DNA from: Ruminococcus sp.
Lineage (GTDB): Bacteria; Bacillota; Clostridia; Oscillospirales; Ruminococcaceae
Length of the DNA: 64,000 nucleotides
Assembly: GCA_015066705.1 (NCBI GenBank)
Contig: SVNV01000010.1
Span: 1-64,000 of the forward strand
Direction: 5' to 3'
Within the stretch, counting starts at the first letter, position 1; the number at the start of each line of letters is the position of its first letter. The notes beneath the pieces were generated by a model, which was not told the DNA's origin, ran no database searches, and saw nothing but the letters and a program-made list of their open reading frames with translations. Below, piece after piece: positions 1-8,263 of this stretch. A program made the position numbers and the translations under genes.

Positions 1-10
1 TTTATACTAA

Positions 11-64
11 AAGTCTTTGGAAGGGGGCTCGGGGGATAACCTTTCTTCAGAAAGGTTTCGCCCC
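11..64. repeat. GC-rich hairpin, candidate dispersed intergenic repeat
   Basis: A perfect 8-bp stem (38-45 with 50-57, loop TTCA) sits between a G-rich block (23-35) and CCCC (61-64), which can extend the stem past an internal mismatch. It is a GC-rich island in AT-rich sequence. Blocks of this appearance recur between genes in Ruminococcaceae as I remember them, but copy number cannot be seen from one window. There is no adjacent T-run, so a simple terminator is less likely. Positions 65-133 show nothing recognisable. Confidence 0.4.
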
Positions 65-133
65 GATAAATTCATATAATATACTTCTATATACTACTCA
101 CCATAAAAGAGCAGGGGATTTGTTTGTATGGGC

Positions 134-164
134 AAAAAAATAAGCTGTCATAAAGACAGCTTAT
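134..164 (-). terminator. Rho-independent terminator of rpmB
   Basis: A 10-bp inverted repeat (140-149 with 155-164, 5-base loop) is followed on the minus strand by seven T (the A-run at 134-140). It lies 15 bases past the rpmB stop codon, as expected for a one-gene transcript. Confidence 0.85.
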
Positions 165-179
165 GTTTCAAATCTTAAC

Positions 180-368
180 TTAAACGGCTCTGGTAACCTT
201 TCCTGAACGGAGGCATCTTGAGCAAGCGTGAACGTGACAAGGAGTACCGTTAACAACAGCCTTTACTCTTTTTACGTTTGGCTTCCAAGTTCTGTTTGTT
301 CTTCTGTGTGAGTGGGATACCTTAATTCCGAAAGTTACACCCTTTCCGCAAAAATCACATTTTGCCAT
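180..368 (-). CDS. rpmB: 50S ribosomal protein L28
   Basis: A 62-residue basic protein with the L28 layout: it starts MAKCDFCGKG and ends in a CSRC-containing segment, so it keeps the two Cys pairs of the zinc-binding form of L28. It is a structural protein of the large ribosomal subunit. The start is fixed by an AAGGAGG-type site just upstream on the minus strand (about 378-385). The gene stands alone: a terminator follows and a divergent operon starts at 531. Length is normal for the family. Confidence 0.97.
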   Translation of the reverse strand: MAKCDFCGKGVTFGIKVSHSHRRTNRTWKPNVKRVKAVVNGTPCHVHACSRCLRSGKVTRAV

Positions 369-530
369 GAGGTTGCACCTCCTTTTCTTCTTTCAAAATA
401 ATCATAATACACAACATTAGTATTGTAACAGAAAACAAACAAAAAAGCAAGCCCTTTTTACAACTTTTTTTAAAAAGTTAATATTTTCAGTATAATAAAT
501 AATTTGTGGTAATAAAAATATGTTAACCTC

Positions 531-559
531 TTGTAATTTTTACAAAAATATAGTATAAT
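531..559 (+). promoter_or_regulatory. Sigma-A-type promoter for the protease-scpAB operon
   Basis: TTGTAA (531-536), 17-base spacer, TATAAT (554-559). It is 37 bases before the start at 597 and oriented toward it. The rest of the 369-596 gap is AT-rich, with no other clear signal. Confidence 0.75.
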
Positions 560-596
560 AATTAGTGTATGTATAACTGTATGAAAGGATAAAAAG

Positions 597-1307
597 ATGA
601 TTCAGAGATTTATCGAAAACTTCACTACTGTAGACGGAATTTTAACTATCGGAGTGCATCTTATCATTATATTTATGATACTTCCTATCCATGAATTTGC
701 ACACGCTGTTACAGCTTATAAGATGGGTGATATGACTGCAAAAAACAGAGGACGTCTTACTATAAACCCTTTGTCACACGTAGACCCATTCGGAGCTTTG
801 TGCCTGCTTGTAACGGGATTTGGCTGGGCAAAGCCTGTACCTGTCAATCCGCTCAGATTCAAGAAGTATAGAGCAGGTATGGCTATTACAGCTGCTGCAG
901 GACCTGTTTCAAATCTTGTTGTAGCTTTTATCGGAATGATTGTTTATAGAGTGCTCTGGGCTATACCGTATAGTGAAGAAACCTATCTGGCTTTTGTTAC
1001 AGGTGAGGGTGCTCTTTATTATTCTCTGTTTATTCTTCAATATTTTATCCTTATAAATATAGGACTTGCAATTTTTAATCTTATTCCTGTACCGCCACTT
1101 GACGGTTCAAAAATCCTCAGTTATTTCACACCTGATTCATTTGAGAGAAAAATGGAGCAGTATCAGATGTATGTCTACTTCGGATTTTTAATTGTTATGT
1201 TTTCAGGTATTCTCGACGGACCTATGTCATTTTTGAGAAACTCTATTTTTGACTTTATGTTTTTCCTGACTAATTGGGTTGATAAAGTTGTTATGATGTT
1301 TATATGA
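597..1307 (+). CDS. Site-2 protease family (M50) membrane metalloprotease
   Basis: A 236-residue polytopic membrane protein. HEFAH at residues 32-36 lies in the first hydrophobic segment and is the HExxH zinc site of M50 proteases. The second signature, PPLDG, is near residue 168 in a later membrane segment and supplies the Asp ligand. It is the compact YwhC-type without a PDZ domain, so the substrate cannot be named. It is first in an operon with scpA and scpB, an arrangement common in Clostridia. A GAAAGGA site precedes ATG 597. Confidence 0.88.
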   Translation: MIQRFIENFTTVDGILTIGVHLIIIFMILPIHEFAHAVTAYKMGDMTAKNRGRLTINPLSHVDPFGALCLLVTGFGWAKPVPVNPLRFKKYRAGMAITAAAGPVSNLVVAFIGMIVYRVLWAIPYSEETYLAFVTGEGALYYSLFILQYFILINIGLAIFNLIPVPPLDGSKILSYFTPDSFERKMEQYQMYVYFGFLIVMFSGILDGPMSFLRNSIFDFMFFLTNWVDKVVMMFI

Positions 1308-1330
1308 TTATTTGATTGGACGTAAATTTA

Positions 1331-2050
1331 ATGAGCTTGATTACTTTTAGACTGGAGAAGTTTGAAGGCCCTCTTGACCTTCTGCTTCACCTGATTTCAA
1401 AACATAAACTGAATATTTATGACATAGAAATCTCCTCACTGCTTGAACAGTACCTTGCCTATATCGATGGACTTCACGAGCAGGATTTTGAGCTTGCTGG
1501 CGAATTTCTTGAAATGGCAGCAAGACTTATCTATATCAAAACAGTGTCACTTCTTCCTAAGCCTAACGAAGCCGAAGATTTGAAGAGGGAACTCGAAGGT
1601 GCTCTTATTGAGTATTCACTTTGTAAACAAGCTGCAGAACGTATTAAGGAAAGATATGTCGGCAATGAGATTTTTGTTAGAAATCCTGTTGAAATCGAAA
1701 CTGATAAAACCTATACAAGACTTCATAATGCCGATGAACTTCTTGACGCATATATGGGTATAGCTGTTAAGGAAAGACGCTTTGTTCCACTTAAGGCTGA
1801 TATATTCAAGCCTCTTGTTTCAAAGAGAATTGTTTCTGTTACTTCGAGAGTTTTCTTTATTCTCAGAAAGCTTTATAACGAGGGTGTTTATAAGATGAAA
1901 GACCTATATAAGGGTATGACCGACCGTTCAGAAAGAGTAGCAACATTTCTTGCTGTCCTTGAGCTTACCAAAAACGGCAGAATTCTTATAAGCGACGATA
2001 ATAGTGAAATTACTCTTGAAAAGAGAGTTAAAACAAGTGAAAATAATTAA
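1331..2050 (+). CDS. scpA: Segregation and condensation protein A
   Basis: About 239 residues. The N-terminus carries the diagnostic FEGPLDLLLHLI segment that binds the SMC head, followed by the helical linker and a C-terminal winged helix (FFILRKLYNEGVYKMKDLY region). ScpA is the kleisin that bridges the SMC dimer and works with ScpB in chromosome condensation and segregation. The frame also opens at TTG 1316, but that codon lacks a Shine-Dalgarno site; ATG 1331 has GGA about 10 bases upstream and gives the usual N-terminus. scpB follows 15 bases later. Confidence 0.95.
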   Translation: MSLITFRLEKFEGPLDLLLHLISKHKLNIYDIEISSLLEQYLAYIDGLHEQDFELAGEFLEMAARLIYIKTVSLLPKPNEAEDLKRELEGALIEYSLCKQAAERIKERYVGNEIFVRNPVEIETDKTYTRLHNADELLDAYMGIAVKERRFVPLKADIFKPLVSKRIVSVTSRVFFILRKLYNEGVYKMKDLYKGMTDRSERVATFLAVLELTKNGRILISDDNSEITLEKRVKTSENN

Positions 2051-2065
2051 AAATGAGGATTTATT

Positions 2066-2608
2066 ATGCATCTTGAAGAAAAAGTATCAATAGTTGAAGC
2101 GATAATATTTGCAAGCGGCGACTGTATTGACGCAGAGAAAATCGCTGATGCCGCACAGATTGAATATGATATTGTGGACAAGCTGGTTAAACTACTTAAC
2201 GATAGATACGAAAGCTCAAATTCAGCGCTTCGTATTTTAAAGCTTGATGACGGATATCAGATGACAACCAGAAGAGAATTTGCTCCTTTTGTTAAAACTG
2301 CTCTTGAAACCAAAAAGAATACAATGCTTAGCCAGGCGGCTCTTGAAGCACTTACTATTGTTGCCTATAACCAGCCTGTTACAAAGAGCTTTGTTGAACA
2401 GGTAAGAGGCGTTGATAGCTCAGGTGTTATAAATTCACTTGTGGAAAAGGAACTCCTTGAGGAAGCAGGAAGACTTGATTTGCCGGGACGTCCTGTTGCA
2501 TATAAGACAACAGCAAACTTCTTAAGATGCTTCCAGATTGAAAATATTAACGAGCTTCCACCACTTCCTAACCACGATAACCAGATGACTATTGACGAAA
2601 TTACATAA
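2066..2608 (+). CDS. scpB: Segregation and condensation protein B
   Basis: 180 residues, two winged-helix domains. Family segments are visible: VEAIIFASGD near the start, SQAALEALTIVAYNQPVTK in the middle and LPGRPVAYKTT near the end. ScpB dimers bind ScpA and complete the SMC-ScpAB condensin. It directly follows scpA with a GAGG site, so the two are almost certainly cotranscribed. Length is normal. Confidence 0.96.
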   Translation: MHLEEKVSIVEAIIFASGDCIDAEKIADAAQIEYDIVDKLVKLLNDRYESSNSALRILKLDDGYQMTTRREFAPFVKTALETKKNTMLSQAALEALTIVAYNQPVTKSFVEQVRGVDSSGVINSLVEKELLEEAGRLDLPGRPVAYKTTANFLRCFQIENINELPPLPNHDNQMTIDEIT

Positions 2609-2644
2609 AACAGTATAGTAATTTATCTGATTTTATAAAAGGAG

Positions 2645-3571
2645 ATGAGGGCTATAATTGTATTGTATATATTTTTGGGTATAATAGCCCTTATTGTACT
2701 TCTTCTGCATTTTTCTGTCAGGGCTTGTGTCAAAGTAAACGGTGAGGGATTTACGTTAAAAGTAAAGTATCTTTTCTTTACTTTGTATCAGATTCCTGAA
2801 AAACCGGATAAAAAGCCAAAGAAACCTAAAAAACCTAAGAGAATAAAGAAAAAGAAGAATAAAACAACTTCTGATACACCACTTACTGTTGAAGAAATCG
2901 ACAACCTTAAAGCTCAGCTTGATGAAATTGATGAAAAAACCGATGACGATGCTGAGATTATAAAAGAAATTCCAAAAACTAAGCCAAAACCTCTTACTAA
3001 GGCTGAAATTAAAGAGCTTAAGAAAAAACAAAAAGAGGAAAAGAAAAGATTAAAGACCGAGAAAAAACGTATTAAAGCTGAAGAAAAAGCAAATAAACCA
3101 AGCCTTAAGGATAAAATCAACAACCTTAAACGTAAATGGCTTAAGATTAAACCTTATGTACCTACAACGTGGAAGGCTGTCAAGAAACTTCTTAAAACAA
3201 TACGTTTTCGTAATACAGCTATACAGCTCGGCTTCGGTAAGGAAGACCCTTATGAGTCGGCTATGAATTACGGAAAGATGAATATAGCTGTGTTTGATAC
3301 TCTGGCATTACTTGGAAATGTGTTTACAATGCATTATAAACACGTTGAGGTGCGTTGCCTGTTTAATGAAAAAAAGCTTGAATATGACGTTGAAACAACA
3401 GTTTGTGTACGTCCGTCAACAGTTATTGCAATCGCATTTTGTACTCTTGTAAATTACCTTAGAATATTTCTTTCTCAGAGACATAAGGCTAAAAAAGCTT
3501 ATAAAGCTAAAATAAAGGAACAAAAACTTAAACTTAAAAATAAAGAAACGGAGTGTGTTGAAAATGAGTGA
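2645..3571 (+). CDS. DUF2953 protein, YtfI-like, next to ytfJ
   Basis: 308 residues. One N-terminal membrane helix (about 3-24) is followed by the DUF2953 start (KVNGEGFTLKVKYLFF), a long Lys-rich and then Lys/Glu-rich linker (about 55-165), and a conserved C-terminal part (YGKMNIAVFDTLALLGN) with a hydrophobic segment near 265. Its partner in many Firmicutes is ytfJ, which follows with an 8-base overlap, so a sporulation or envelope role is inferred from context. The start is uncertain: ATG 2645 directly abuts AGGAG, and TTG 2663 is an alternative. Confidence 0.75.
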   Translation: MRAIIVLYIFLGIIALIVLLLHFSVRACVKVNGEGFTLKVKYLFFTLYQIPEKPDKKPKKPKKPKRIKKKKNKTTSDTPLTVEEIDNLKAQLDEIDEKTDDDAEIIKEIPKTKPKPLTKAEIKELKKKQKEEKKRLKTEKKRIKAEEKANKPSLKDKINNLKRKWLKIKPYVPTTWKAVKKLLKTIRFRNTAIQLGFGKEDPYESAMNYGKMNIAVFDTLALLGNVFTMHYKHVEVRCLFNEKKLEYDVETTVCVRPSTVIAIAFCTLVNYLRIFLSQRHKAKKAYKAKIKEQKLKLKNKETECVENE

Positions 3572-3959
3572 AAACAAACATCTCGAAGGCCTCGTAACAG
3601 GCGCAATGGAAAAAATCAAGGAAATGGTTGAATGTGAAACTATTGTTGGTAAGCCAATTACTGTTGGTGACGGAACAACAATTATTCCTGTGTCAAAGGT
3701 TTCATTCGGCTTTGCTTCAGGCGGAAGCGACCTTCCTTCTAAAAATGCCAAGGACCTTTTTGGCGGCGGTTCAGGAGCAGGTATTACAATTTCACCTATT
3801 GCTTTTATCGCTGTTTCAAACGGCGAAGTAAAGCTTCTCCAGCTCTCAATGAACGCTGATAAGGGAAATGCTATTATCAATATGGTTCCTGAGGTAATTG
3901 ATAAGGTTACAGATTTTCTCAACAAGAAAAAGGCTGAGAAAGAAACCGTTGAAGAATAG
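3564..3959 (+). CDS. ytfJ: GerW family sporulation protein YtfJ
   Basis: 131 residues from ATG 3564. It has the GerW/YtfJ pattern: MEKIKEMVE near the start, VGDGTTIIPVSKVSFGFASGG in the centre, then a Gly-rich GGGSGAG segment and ISPIAFIAVSNGEVKLLQL. YtfJ is made in the forespore and affects spore germination or lysozyme resistance in Bacillus; its biochemical function is unknown. The frame also offers GTG 3555 and TTG 3558, but the ACGGAG site at 3548-3553 is best placed for 3564 and the N-terminus then matches the family. It overlaps the upstream gene. Confidence 0.93.
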   Translation: MSENKHLEGLVTGAMEKIKEMVECETIVGKPITVGDGTTIIPVSKVSFGFASGGSDLPSKNAKDLFGGGSGAGITISPIAFIAVSNGEVKLLQLSMNADKGNAIINMVPEVIDKVTDFLNKKKAEKETVEE

Positions 3960-4034
3960 AGAAGATTTACCACAGTATTAAAATGATTTTCACGAGCATA
4001 CTGTTTTTACAATGCTAAAACAGAGGTGTTACTT

Positions 4035-5195
4035 GTGAAAATCTTTTGTAAAAAAATATTGTCACTTGCTTTGAGTGTTACTTTTTCAATCTATGCGCTT
4101 ACCATCAATTCAACTGCTTATGGCGAGGTTAATGTGTCTGCTGCGTCTGCTATTCTTATCGAGGCAGAAACAGGTAGAGTTGTTTTTGAAAAGGACGCAT
4201 ATGAAAGACGTCCTATGGCTTCCACAACTAAAATTATGTCCACACTTATCGCTCTTGAACAGGGTAACCTTGATGAGTATTTCACGGTTGATAGCGAAGC
4301 TATTAAGGTTGAAGGCTCTTCTATGGGACTCAGAGAAGGCGATAGCGTGTCCCTCAGAACACTTTGCTATGGAATGATGCTTCCAAGTGGTAATGATGCT
4401 GCAAATGCTGCTGCTGTAAGAATTTCCGGAAGTGTTGAGAAATTCGTTGAGCTGATGAATAAAAAGGCAGATGAATTGGGTCTTGAAGATACCAATTTTG
4501 TCACACCGTCAGGACTTGATGACTATACTGATGACCATTATTCGACAGCTTATGATATGGCAAAACTGACTGCATATGCTATGGAGAATGATGAGTTTCG
4601 TGAGATATGCTCCCTGAGTGACGCTAAGATCAGCTTCGGAAACCCGCCTGCTGACAGATGGCTTTCAAATAATAATAAACTGCTTGATATGTGTGAGGGT
4701 ACAATCGGAGTAAAAACCGGTTTTACCGATAAGGCAAGAAGATGTCTTGTTTCGGCTTGTGAAAGAGACGGTGTTACCCTTATAGCCGTTACTCTTAATG
4801 CACCTGACGACTGGAATGACCATACAAAAATGTATGAGTATGGATTTTCTCAGATTAAAAACTATGCTCTGCCTTGTGAATTCGGCGGTCTGAATGTCAA
4901 TGTCGTTGGCGGAACACAGGATACTGTTATGGTTGAAATGCCTCGTACACCAACCGCACCGCTGTTTTCTGATGAGCTTTCAAAGGTTAAGACACAGGTG
5001 ATTTTGTATAGCTTTTACTATGCACCGGTCGTAAATGGTGATACCCTTGGAAGAGTGGACTTTTATGTTGATGACAGACTGATTGAAAGCGTACCGCTTG
5101 TGGCAACAAAGGAAATTAATTACCAGAAAAGTGATGAAAAAAGTACTGTAAGTAAAATTCTTGATAAATTAAAAAATCTTGTCGTGAGACAATAA
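4035..5195 (+). CDS. D-alanyl-D-alanine carboxypeptidase, DacF/DacB type (S11)
   Basis: 386 residues, exported: a Lys-rich start, a hydrophobic core and a likely cleavage after STAYG. All three penicillin-binding motifs are present: STTK (nucleophile Ser62, Lys65), SGN at 118-120 and KTG at 227-229. A C-terminal beta-rich domain typical of PBP5-like enzymes follows. The enzyme trims the terminal D-Ala from peptidoglycan stem peptides; next to ytfI/ytfJ a sporulation role (DacF) is likely but not proven. The frame opens at GTG 4026, but AGAGG at 4022-4026 points to GTG 4035. Confidence 0.93.
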   Translation: MKIFCKKILSLALSVTFSIYALTINSTAYGEVNVSAASAILIEAETGRVVFEKDAYERRPMASTTKIMSTLIALEQGNLDEYFTVDSEAIKVEGSSMGLREGDSVSLRTLCYGMMLPSGNDAANAAAVRISGSVEKFVELMNKKADELGLEDTNFVTPSGLDDYTDDHYSTAYDMAKLTAYAMENDEFREICSLSDAKISFGNPPADRWLSNNNKLLDMCEGTIGVKTGFTDKARRCLVSACERDGVTLIAVTLNAPDDWNDHTKMYEYGFSQIKNYALPCEFGGLNVNVVGGTQDTVMVEMPRTPTAPLFSDELSKVKTQVILYSFYYAPVVNGDTLGRVDFYVDDRLIESVPLVATKEINYQKSDEKSTVSKILDKLKNLVVRQ

Positions 5196-5199
5196 TTTC

Positions 5200-5215
5200 T
5201 GCAGGGAAACCTGCA
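5200..5215 (+). other. Small GAAA-capped hairpin between dac and rluB
   Basis: A 6-bp perfect stem (5200-5205 with 5210-5215) closes on a GAAA tetraloop in the 37-base gap before rluB. There is no T-run, so it is not a classical terminator; it may be an mRNA stability or processing element. Confidence 0.3.
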
Positions 5216-5232
5216 TACATATGAGGTAAATT

Positions 5233-5967
5233 ATGGAAAAAATCAGAATACAAAAAATCATCGCAGATAGTGGATACTGCTCAAGAAGAAAGGCAGAAGA
5301 ACTTATTTCTGCTAATAGAGTTCAGGTTAATGGAAGACCTTGTAAGCTTGGCGATAAAGCAGGAAATAAGGATTTAATCACTGTTGACGGCGAAAAAATT
5401 TATGTTCCTAAGAAAAAAGAACTCTATTATATTATGATGCATAAGCCAAGAGGCTATGTTACTACTATGAGCGACGAGCTTGACAGAAAGTGCGTTGTTG
5501 ACCTTCTTCAAGGACTTGATGAAAGAGTTTATCCAATCGGACGACTTGACCGTAATTCTGAGGGACTTCTCCTCTTTACAAATGACGGTAAATTTGCAAA
5601 TGATATTATGCACCCGTCAAAGCATATTACTAAAACCTATAGAGTTACAGTGAGACCGGATGTTACCGATGAACAGCTTGTAGAACTTTCTGAGGGCGTT
5701 GAAATCGAGGGTAGAAAGACACTTCCTTGTACAATTACTGTTCTTGATAAACAGCCAGGAAGAGTCGTTATGCAGATGGTTATTAAAGAGGGTAGAAACC
5801 GTCAGATTAGAAAGATGTGTGAAGCGGTTGGACTTGAGGTTGCAAGACTTAAAAGAACAGCTGTCGGCCCTGTGAAACTCGGTATGCTCAAGCCGGGTGA
5901 ATATAGAGAACTTAAAGCTGATGAACTCCGTGCTTTGAGAAATGCTATATCAAAACAACAGGGGTGA
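5233..5967 (+). CDS. rluB: 23S rRNA pseudouridine synthase, RluB family
   Basis: 244 residues. The N-terminal S4 RNA-binding domain (about 4-60, RIQKIIADSGYCSRRKAEELI) is followed by the RsuA/RluB catalytic domain with GRLDRNSEGLLLFTNDG; Asp106 is the expected nucleophile. The C-terminal GRNRQIRKMCEAVG segment is also typical. It makes one pseudouridine in the 23S rRNA peptidyl-transferase region. The link of rluB to scpAB and a carboxypeptidase is conserved in Firmicutes, where spmA and spmB often lie between; they are absent here. Confidence 0.93.
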   Translation: MEKIRIQKIIADSGYCSRRKAEELISANRVQVNGRPCKLGDKAGNKDLITVDGEKIYVPKKKELYYIMMHKPRGYVTTMSDELDRKCVVDLLQGLDERVYPIGRLDRNSEGLLLFTNDGKFANDIMHPSKHITKTYRVTVRPDVTDEQLVELSEGVEIEGRKTLPCTITVLDKQPGRVVMQMVIKEGRNRQIRKMCEAVGLEVARLKRTAVGPVKLGMLKPGEYRELKADELRALRNAISKQQG

Positions 5968-5971
5968 TTTT

Positions 5972-6340
5972 TTGTTACAGATTTTACAGACAAAGCATAT
6001 TGAAAATTATGCTCAGATGATAGATGAAATGGGACTTTCAGAGCTTTATCCTAGTATTGTTGAAGCTACGGATAAAGACGAAATAATAGGAATAGGTGTT
6101 TATCATTTTGAATCAGATACCGTTGTGCTTGACAAGGTTGATTCAAATGGTGATTTGTACCTCTATGACGGTATTGTCAGAGCTGTTCTTTTCCTTGCGA
6201 TGATGAAGGGAATTGATACAGCTAGATTTGATTTGTTTGACCTTGATAATGCTAAGAAACTTGGTTTTGTGCAAAATAATGATAATATACTTTCTGACCT
6301 TAATGGTTATATGTCTAAATGTAAAAGTTGTGGAAAATAA
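5972..6340 (+). CDS. Small protein of unknown function downstream of rluB
   Basis: 122 residues from TTG 5972, four bases after the rluB stop, with AGGGGTGA just upstream; the frame stays open back to 5942 inside rluB. I do not recognise a family with confidence. The alternating strands and helices (DEIIGIGVYHFESDTVVLDKV, then YLYDGIVRAVLFLAMMKG) resemble an acetyltransferase-like fold without a clear acetyl-CoA loop. It ends in KCKSCGK, a possible metal-binding CxxC. It is the last gene of the operon. Confidence 0.65.
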   Translation: MLQILQTKHIENYAQMIDEMGLSELYPSIVEATDKDEIIGIGVYHFESDTVVLDKVDSNGDLYLYDGIVRAVLFLAMMKGIDTARFDLFDLDNAKKLGFVQNNDNILSDLNGYMSKCKSCGK

Positions 6341-6352
6341 TTTGTTATTTTC

Positions 6353-6381
6353 TTGTCAAACTAAGGGAAATGTAGTATAAT
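6353..6381 (+). promoter_or_regulatory. Strong sigma-A-type promoter of the carboxyltransferase operon
   Basis: TTGTCA (6353-6358), 17-base spacer, TATAAT (6376-6381). An 8-bp perfect AT-rich inverted repeat (6333-6340 with 6345-6352) abuts the -35 box and covers the stop codon of the previous gene. Confidence 0.85.
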
Positions 6382-6459
6382 AATAACAATTAGTTTTGAT
6401 AAAAACGTAATGAAAATTTTAATTGTCGAAAGACTTTTATATGATTGGAGGATATTTTA

Positions 6460-7845
6460 ATGCGTGATTTCAACTCAAAACTTGATGCACTCAAGACTGA
6501 GATAGGAAAATCAACTCCTGCAAGAGAAAGACTTACATATCTTTACGATGAAGGCTCATTTACAGAAATTGATGCTTTTGTTAAACACTGTGATGATAAC
6601 TTCAGCGGTGTTGTGACAGCTTACGGATACGTTGACGGAAATCCGGTTTATGCTTTTTCTCAGGATATTACAGTTAAAAACGGTGCTATGAACTGTGTTC
6701 AGGCAGAAAAGATTAAAAAGGTTTATGACCTTGCAGCAAAGACAGGTGTTCCTGTTGTAGGAATTTATGATTCTTTTGGTGCAAGTATAGATAAGCCGGT
6801 TTGTTCGCTTACAGCTTATGGCGAGCTTCTTATGTGGGCAAATAACCTATCAGGAGTTGTTCCTCAGATTTCAGTTGTTGCAGGAACTTGTGCAGGCGCA
6901 GCTGCAATGCTTGCTCAGAGTGCTGACTTTGTTGTAATGTCAAAGGATGCTGAGATGTTTGTGACACCTAATACAAATATCAAGAACCTAGCAGAAAATT
7001 CAGCTAAGTCAGGAACTGCTTGTGCTGTTTGTGAAAATGATAAGGAAGCTGTTGAGTTTGCAAAGAATATCCTTCTTAAACTCCCACAGAATAACCTTTC
7101 ACCTGTGCCAATGTATGAATTTGATGCTTCTGATGTTGAATTTTCAAAGGACGCAGATACAATGATTAAGGCTGTTGCCGATTTGGATAGCGTTATTGAA
7201 CTCAGCGCTGAATTTGGTAAGGCTTCTTATACAGCTCTCGGCTCAGTAGGAGGTGCAACTGTCGGATTTGTTGCTACAAATAAGACAAATGCTAAGCTTA
7301 CTTCTGCTGACTGCTCAAAGATTGCAAGATTTGTAAGAATATGTGATGCATTTGCAATTCCTGTTGTTACTCTCGTAGATACAGAAGGCTTTGAGGTTTC
7401 TGATGAGATAGAAATGCAGGGTGCTGTAAAGGATATGTCAAAGCTTGCTCACGCTTATGCTGAGGCTACTACTGTAAAGCTTGCTGTTATTACAGGAAAT
7501 GCTTTCGGACCTGCTTATATCGCTCTTGCAGGTAAGGGCGCAAATGCAGACTTGACATTTGCTCTTCCTGAGGCTGTTATTTCACCGATAGCTCCACTTG
7601 CTGCTGCTGAATTTGTTTCACACGACGAGCTTAAGGGCGCAGAAAATGTTGATGCTAAGAGAAATGAGCTTGCTGATGAGTATATCAACGAAAAGGCATC
7701 TGCTATTGTTTATGCTGAAAGCGGTGCTGTTGATGCGATTGTTGATGCAGGCGACGTTAGAAACGCTATAATCAATGCTATTGAAATTATGGCAGGTAAG
7801 AGAATTTCAAGACTTCCTAAGAAGCACGGCAATATGCCACTTTAA
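6460..7845 (+). CDS. Carboxyltransferase subunit (MmdA/12S-like, PF01039)
   Basis: 461 residues with two crotonase-like halves. The first has VVAGTCAGAAAMLAQSADFVVM and the second ALAGKGANADLTFALPEAVISP, corresponding to the oxyanion-hole loops of biotin-dependent carboxyltransferases. The family moves CO2 between carboxybiotin and an acyl-CoA (methylmalonyl-CoA/propionyl-CoA in MmdA and the 12S subunit). The protein is shorter than MmdA (about 510) and quite divergent, so the acyl-CoA is uncertain. The frame opens at TTG 6445, but GGAGG at 6447-6451 selects ATG 6460. Biotin carrier and OadA genes follow. Confidence 0.85.
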   Translation: MRDFNSKLDALKTEIGKSTPARERLTYLYDEGSFTEIDAFVKHCDDNFSGVVTAYGYVDGNPVYAFSQDITVKNGAMNCVQAEKIKKVYDLAAKTGVPVVGIYDSFGASIDKPVCSLTAYGELLMWANNLSGVVPQISVVAGTCAGAAAMLAQSADFVVMSKDAEMFVTPNTNIKNLAENSAKSGTACAVCENDKEAVEFAKNILLKLPQNNLSPVPMYEFDASDVEFSKDADTMIKAVADLDSVIELSAEFGKASYTALGSVGGATVGFVATNKTNAKLTSADCSKIARFVRICDAFAIPVVTLVDTEGFEVSDEIEMQGAVKDMSKLAHAYAEATTVKLAVITGNAFGPAYIALAGKGANADLTFALPEAVISPIAPLAAAEFVSHDELKGAENVDAKRNELADEYINEKASAIVYAESGAVDAIVDAGDVRNAIINAIEIMAGKRISRLPKKHGNMPL

Positions 7846-7870
7846 TTATAAAAAGGATAGGTGAATTATT

Positions 7871-8227
7871 ATGAAAAGATATAGTATTACAGTAAATGGT
7901 AAGGCTTATGACGTAGCTGTTGAAGAAATTACAGACGGTTCTGCACCTGTTGTGGCTGCGTCTCCAGTCGCTGCTGCACCGGCTCCTGCAGTTGCAACTG
8001 CACCTGTTGCTGAAGGTACAAAGGTTGCTGCTCCAATGCCTGGAACAATTCTTGATGTTAAGGTTGCAGTAGGCGATACTGTTGAAGCGGGTAAGGCACT
8101 TTTCGTTCTTGAAGCTATGAAGATGGAAAACGACGTTAACGCTCCTTGTGCTGGTAAGATTGTAAGTATTAACGTTACAAAGGGAACTGCTGTTGAAACA
8201 GGAACTGTTCTTGCAGTTATTCAGTAA
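7871..8227 (+). CDS. Biotin carrier protein (biotinyl domain)
   Basis: 118 residues: a short N-terminal region, an Ala/Pro-rich flexible linker (about 25-47), then a biotinyl domain with EAMKMEN, whose Lys84 is the biotin attachment site. The hinge AAPMPGTI and the end GTVLAVIQ fit the 1.3S/GcdC type. It carries carboxybiotin between the carboxyltransferase encoded upstream and the OadA-type enzyme encoded downstream. A biotin ligase must act on it from elsewhere in the genome. Confidence 0.93.
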   Translation: MKRYSITVNGKAYDVAVEEITDGSAPVVAASPVAAAPAPAVATAPVAEGTKVAAPMPGTILDVKVAVGDTVEAGKALFVLEAMKMENDVNAPCAGKIVSINVTKGTAVETGTVLAVIQ

Positions 8228-8263
8228 TCTTCATTTTACTACATAACGAAAGGAAAGAATGTA

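Noticed and set aside
2800..3110. Lys-rich region in the DUF2953 gene as a frameshift or repeat expansion
   Set aside because: The frame is intact, codons vary between the KP units and conserved family segments flank it; it is a charged linker.
3416..3973. 185-codon reading frame on the minus strand
   Set aside because: It lies opposite ytfJ and the end of the DUF2953 gene, has no family match or ribosome site, and its Ser/Ile/Leu-rich composition is what antisense of such genes gives.
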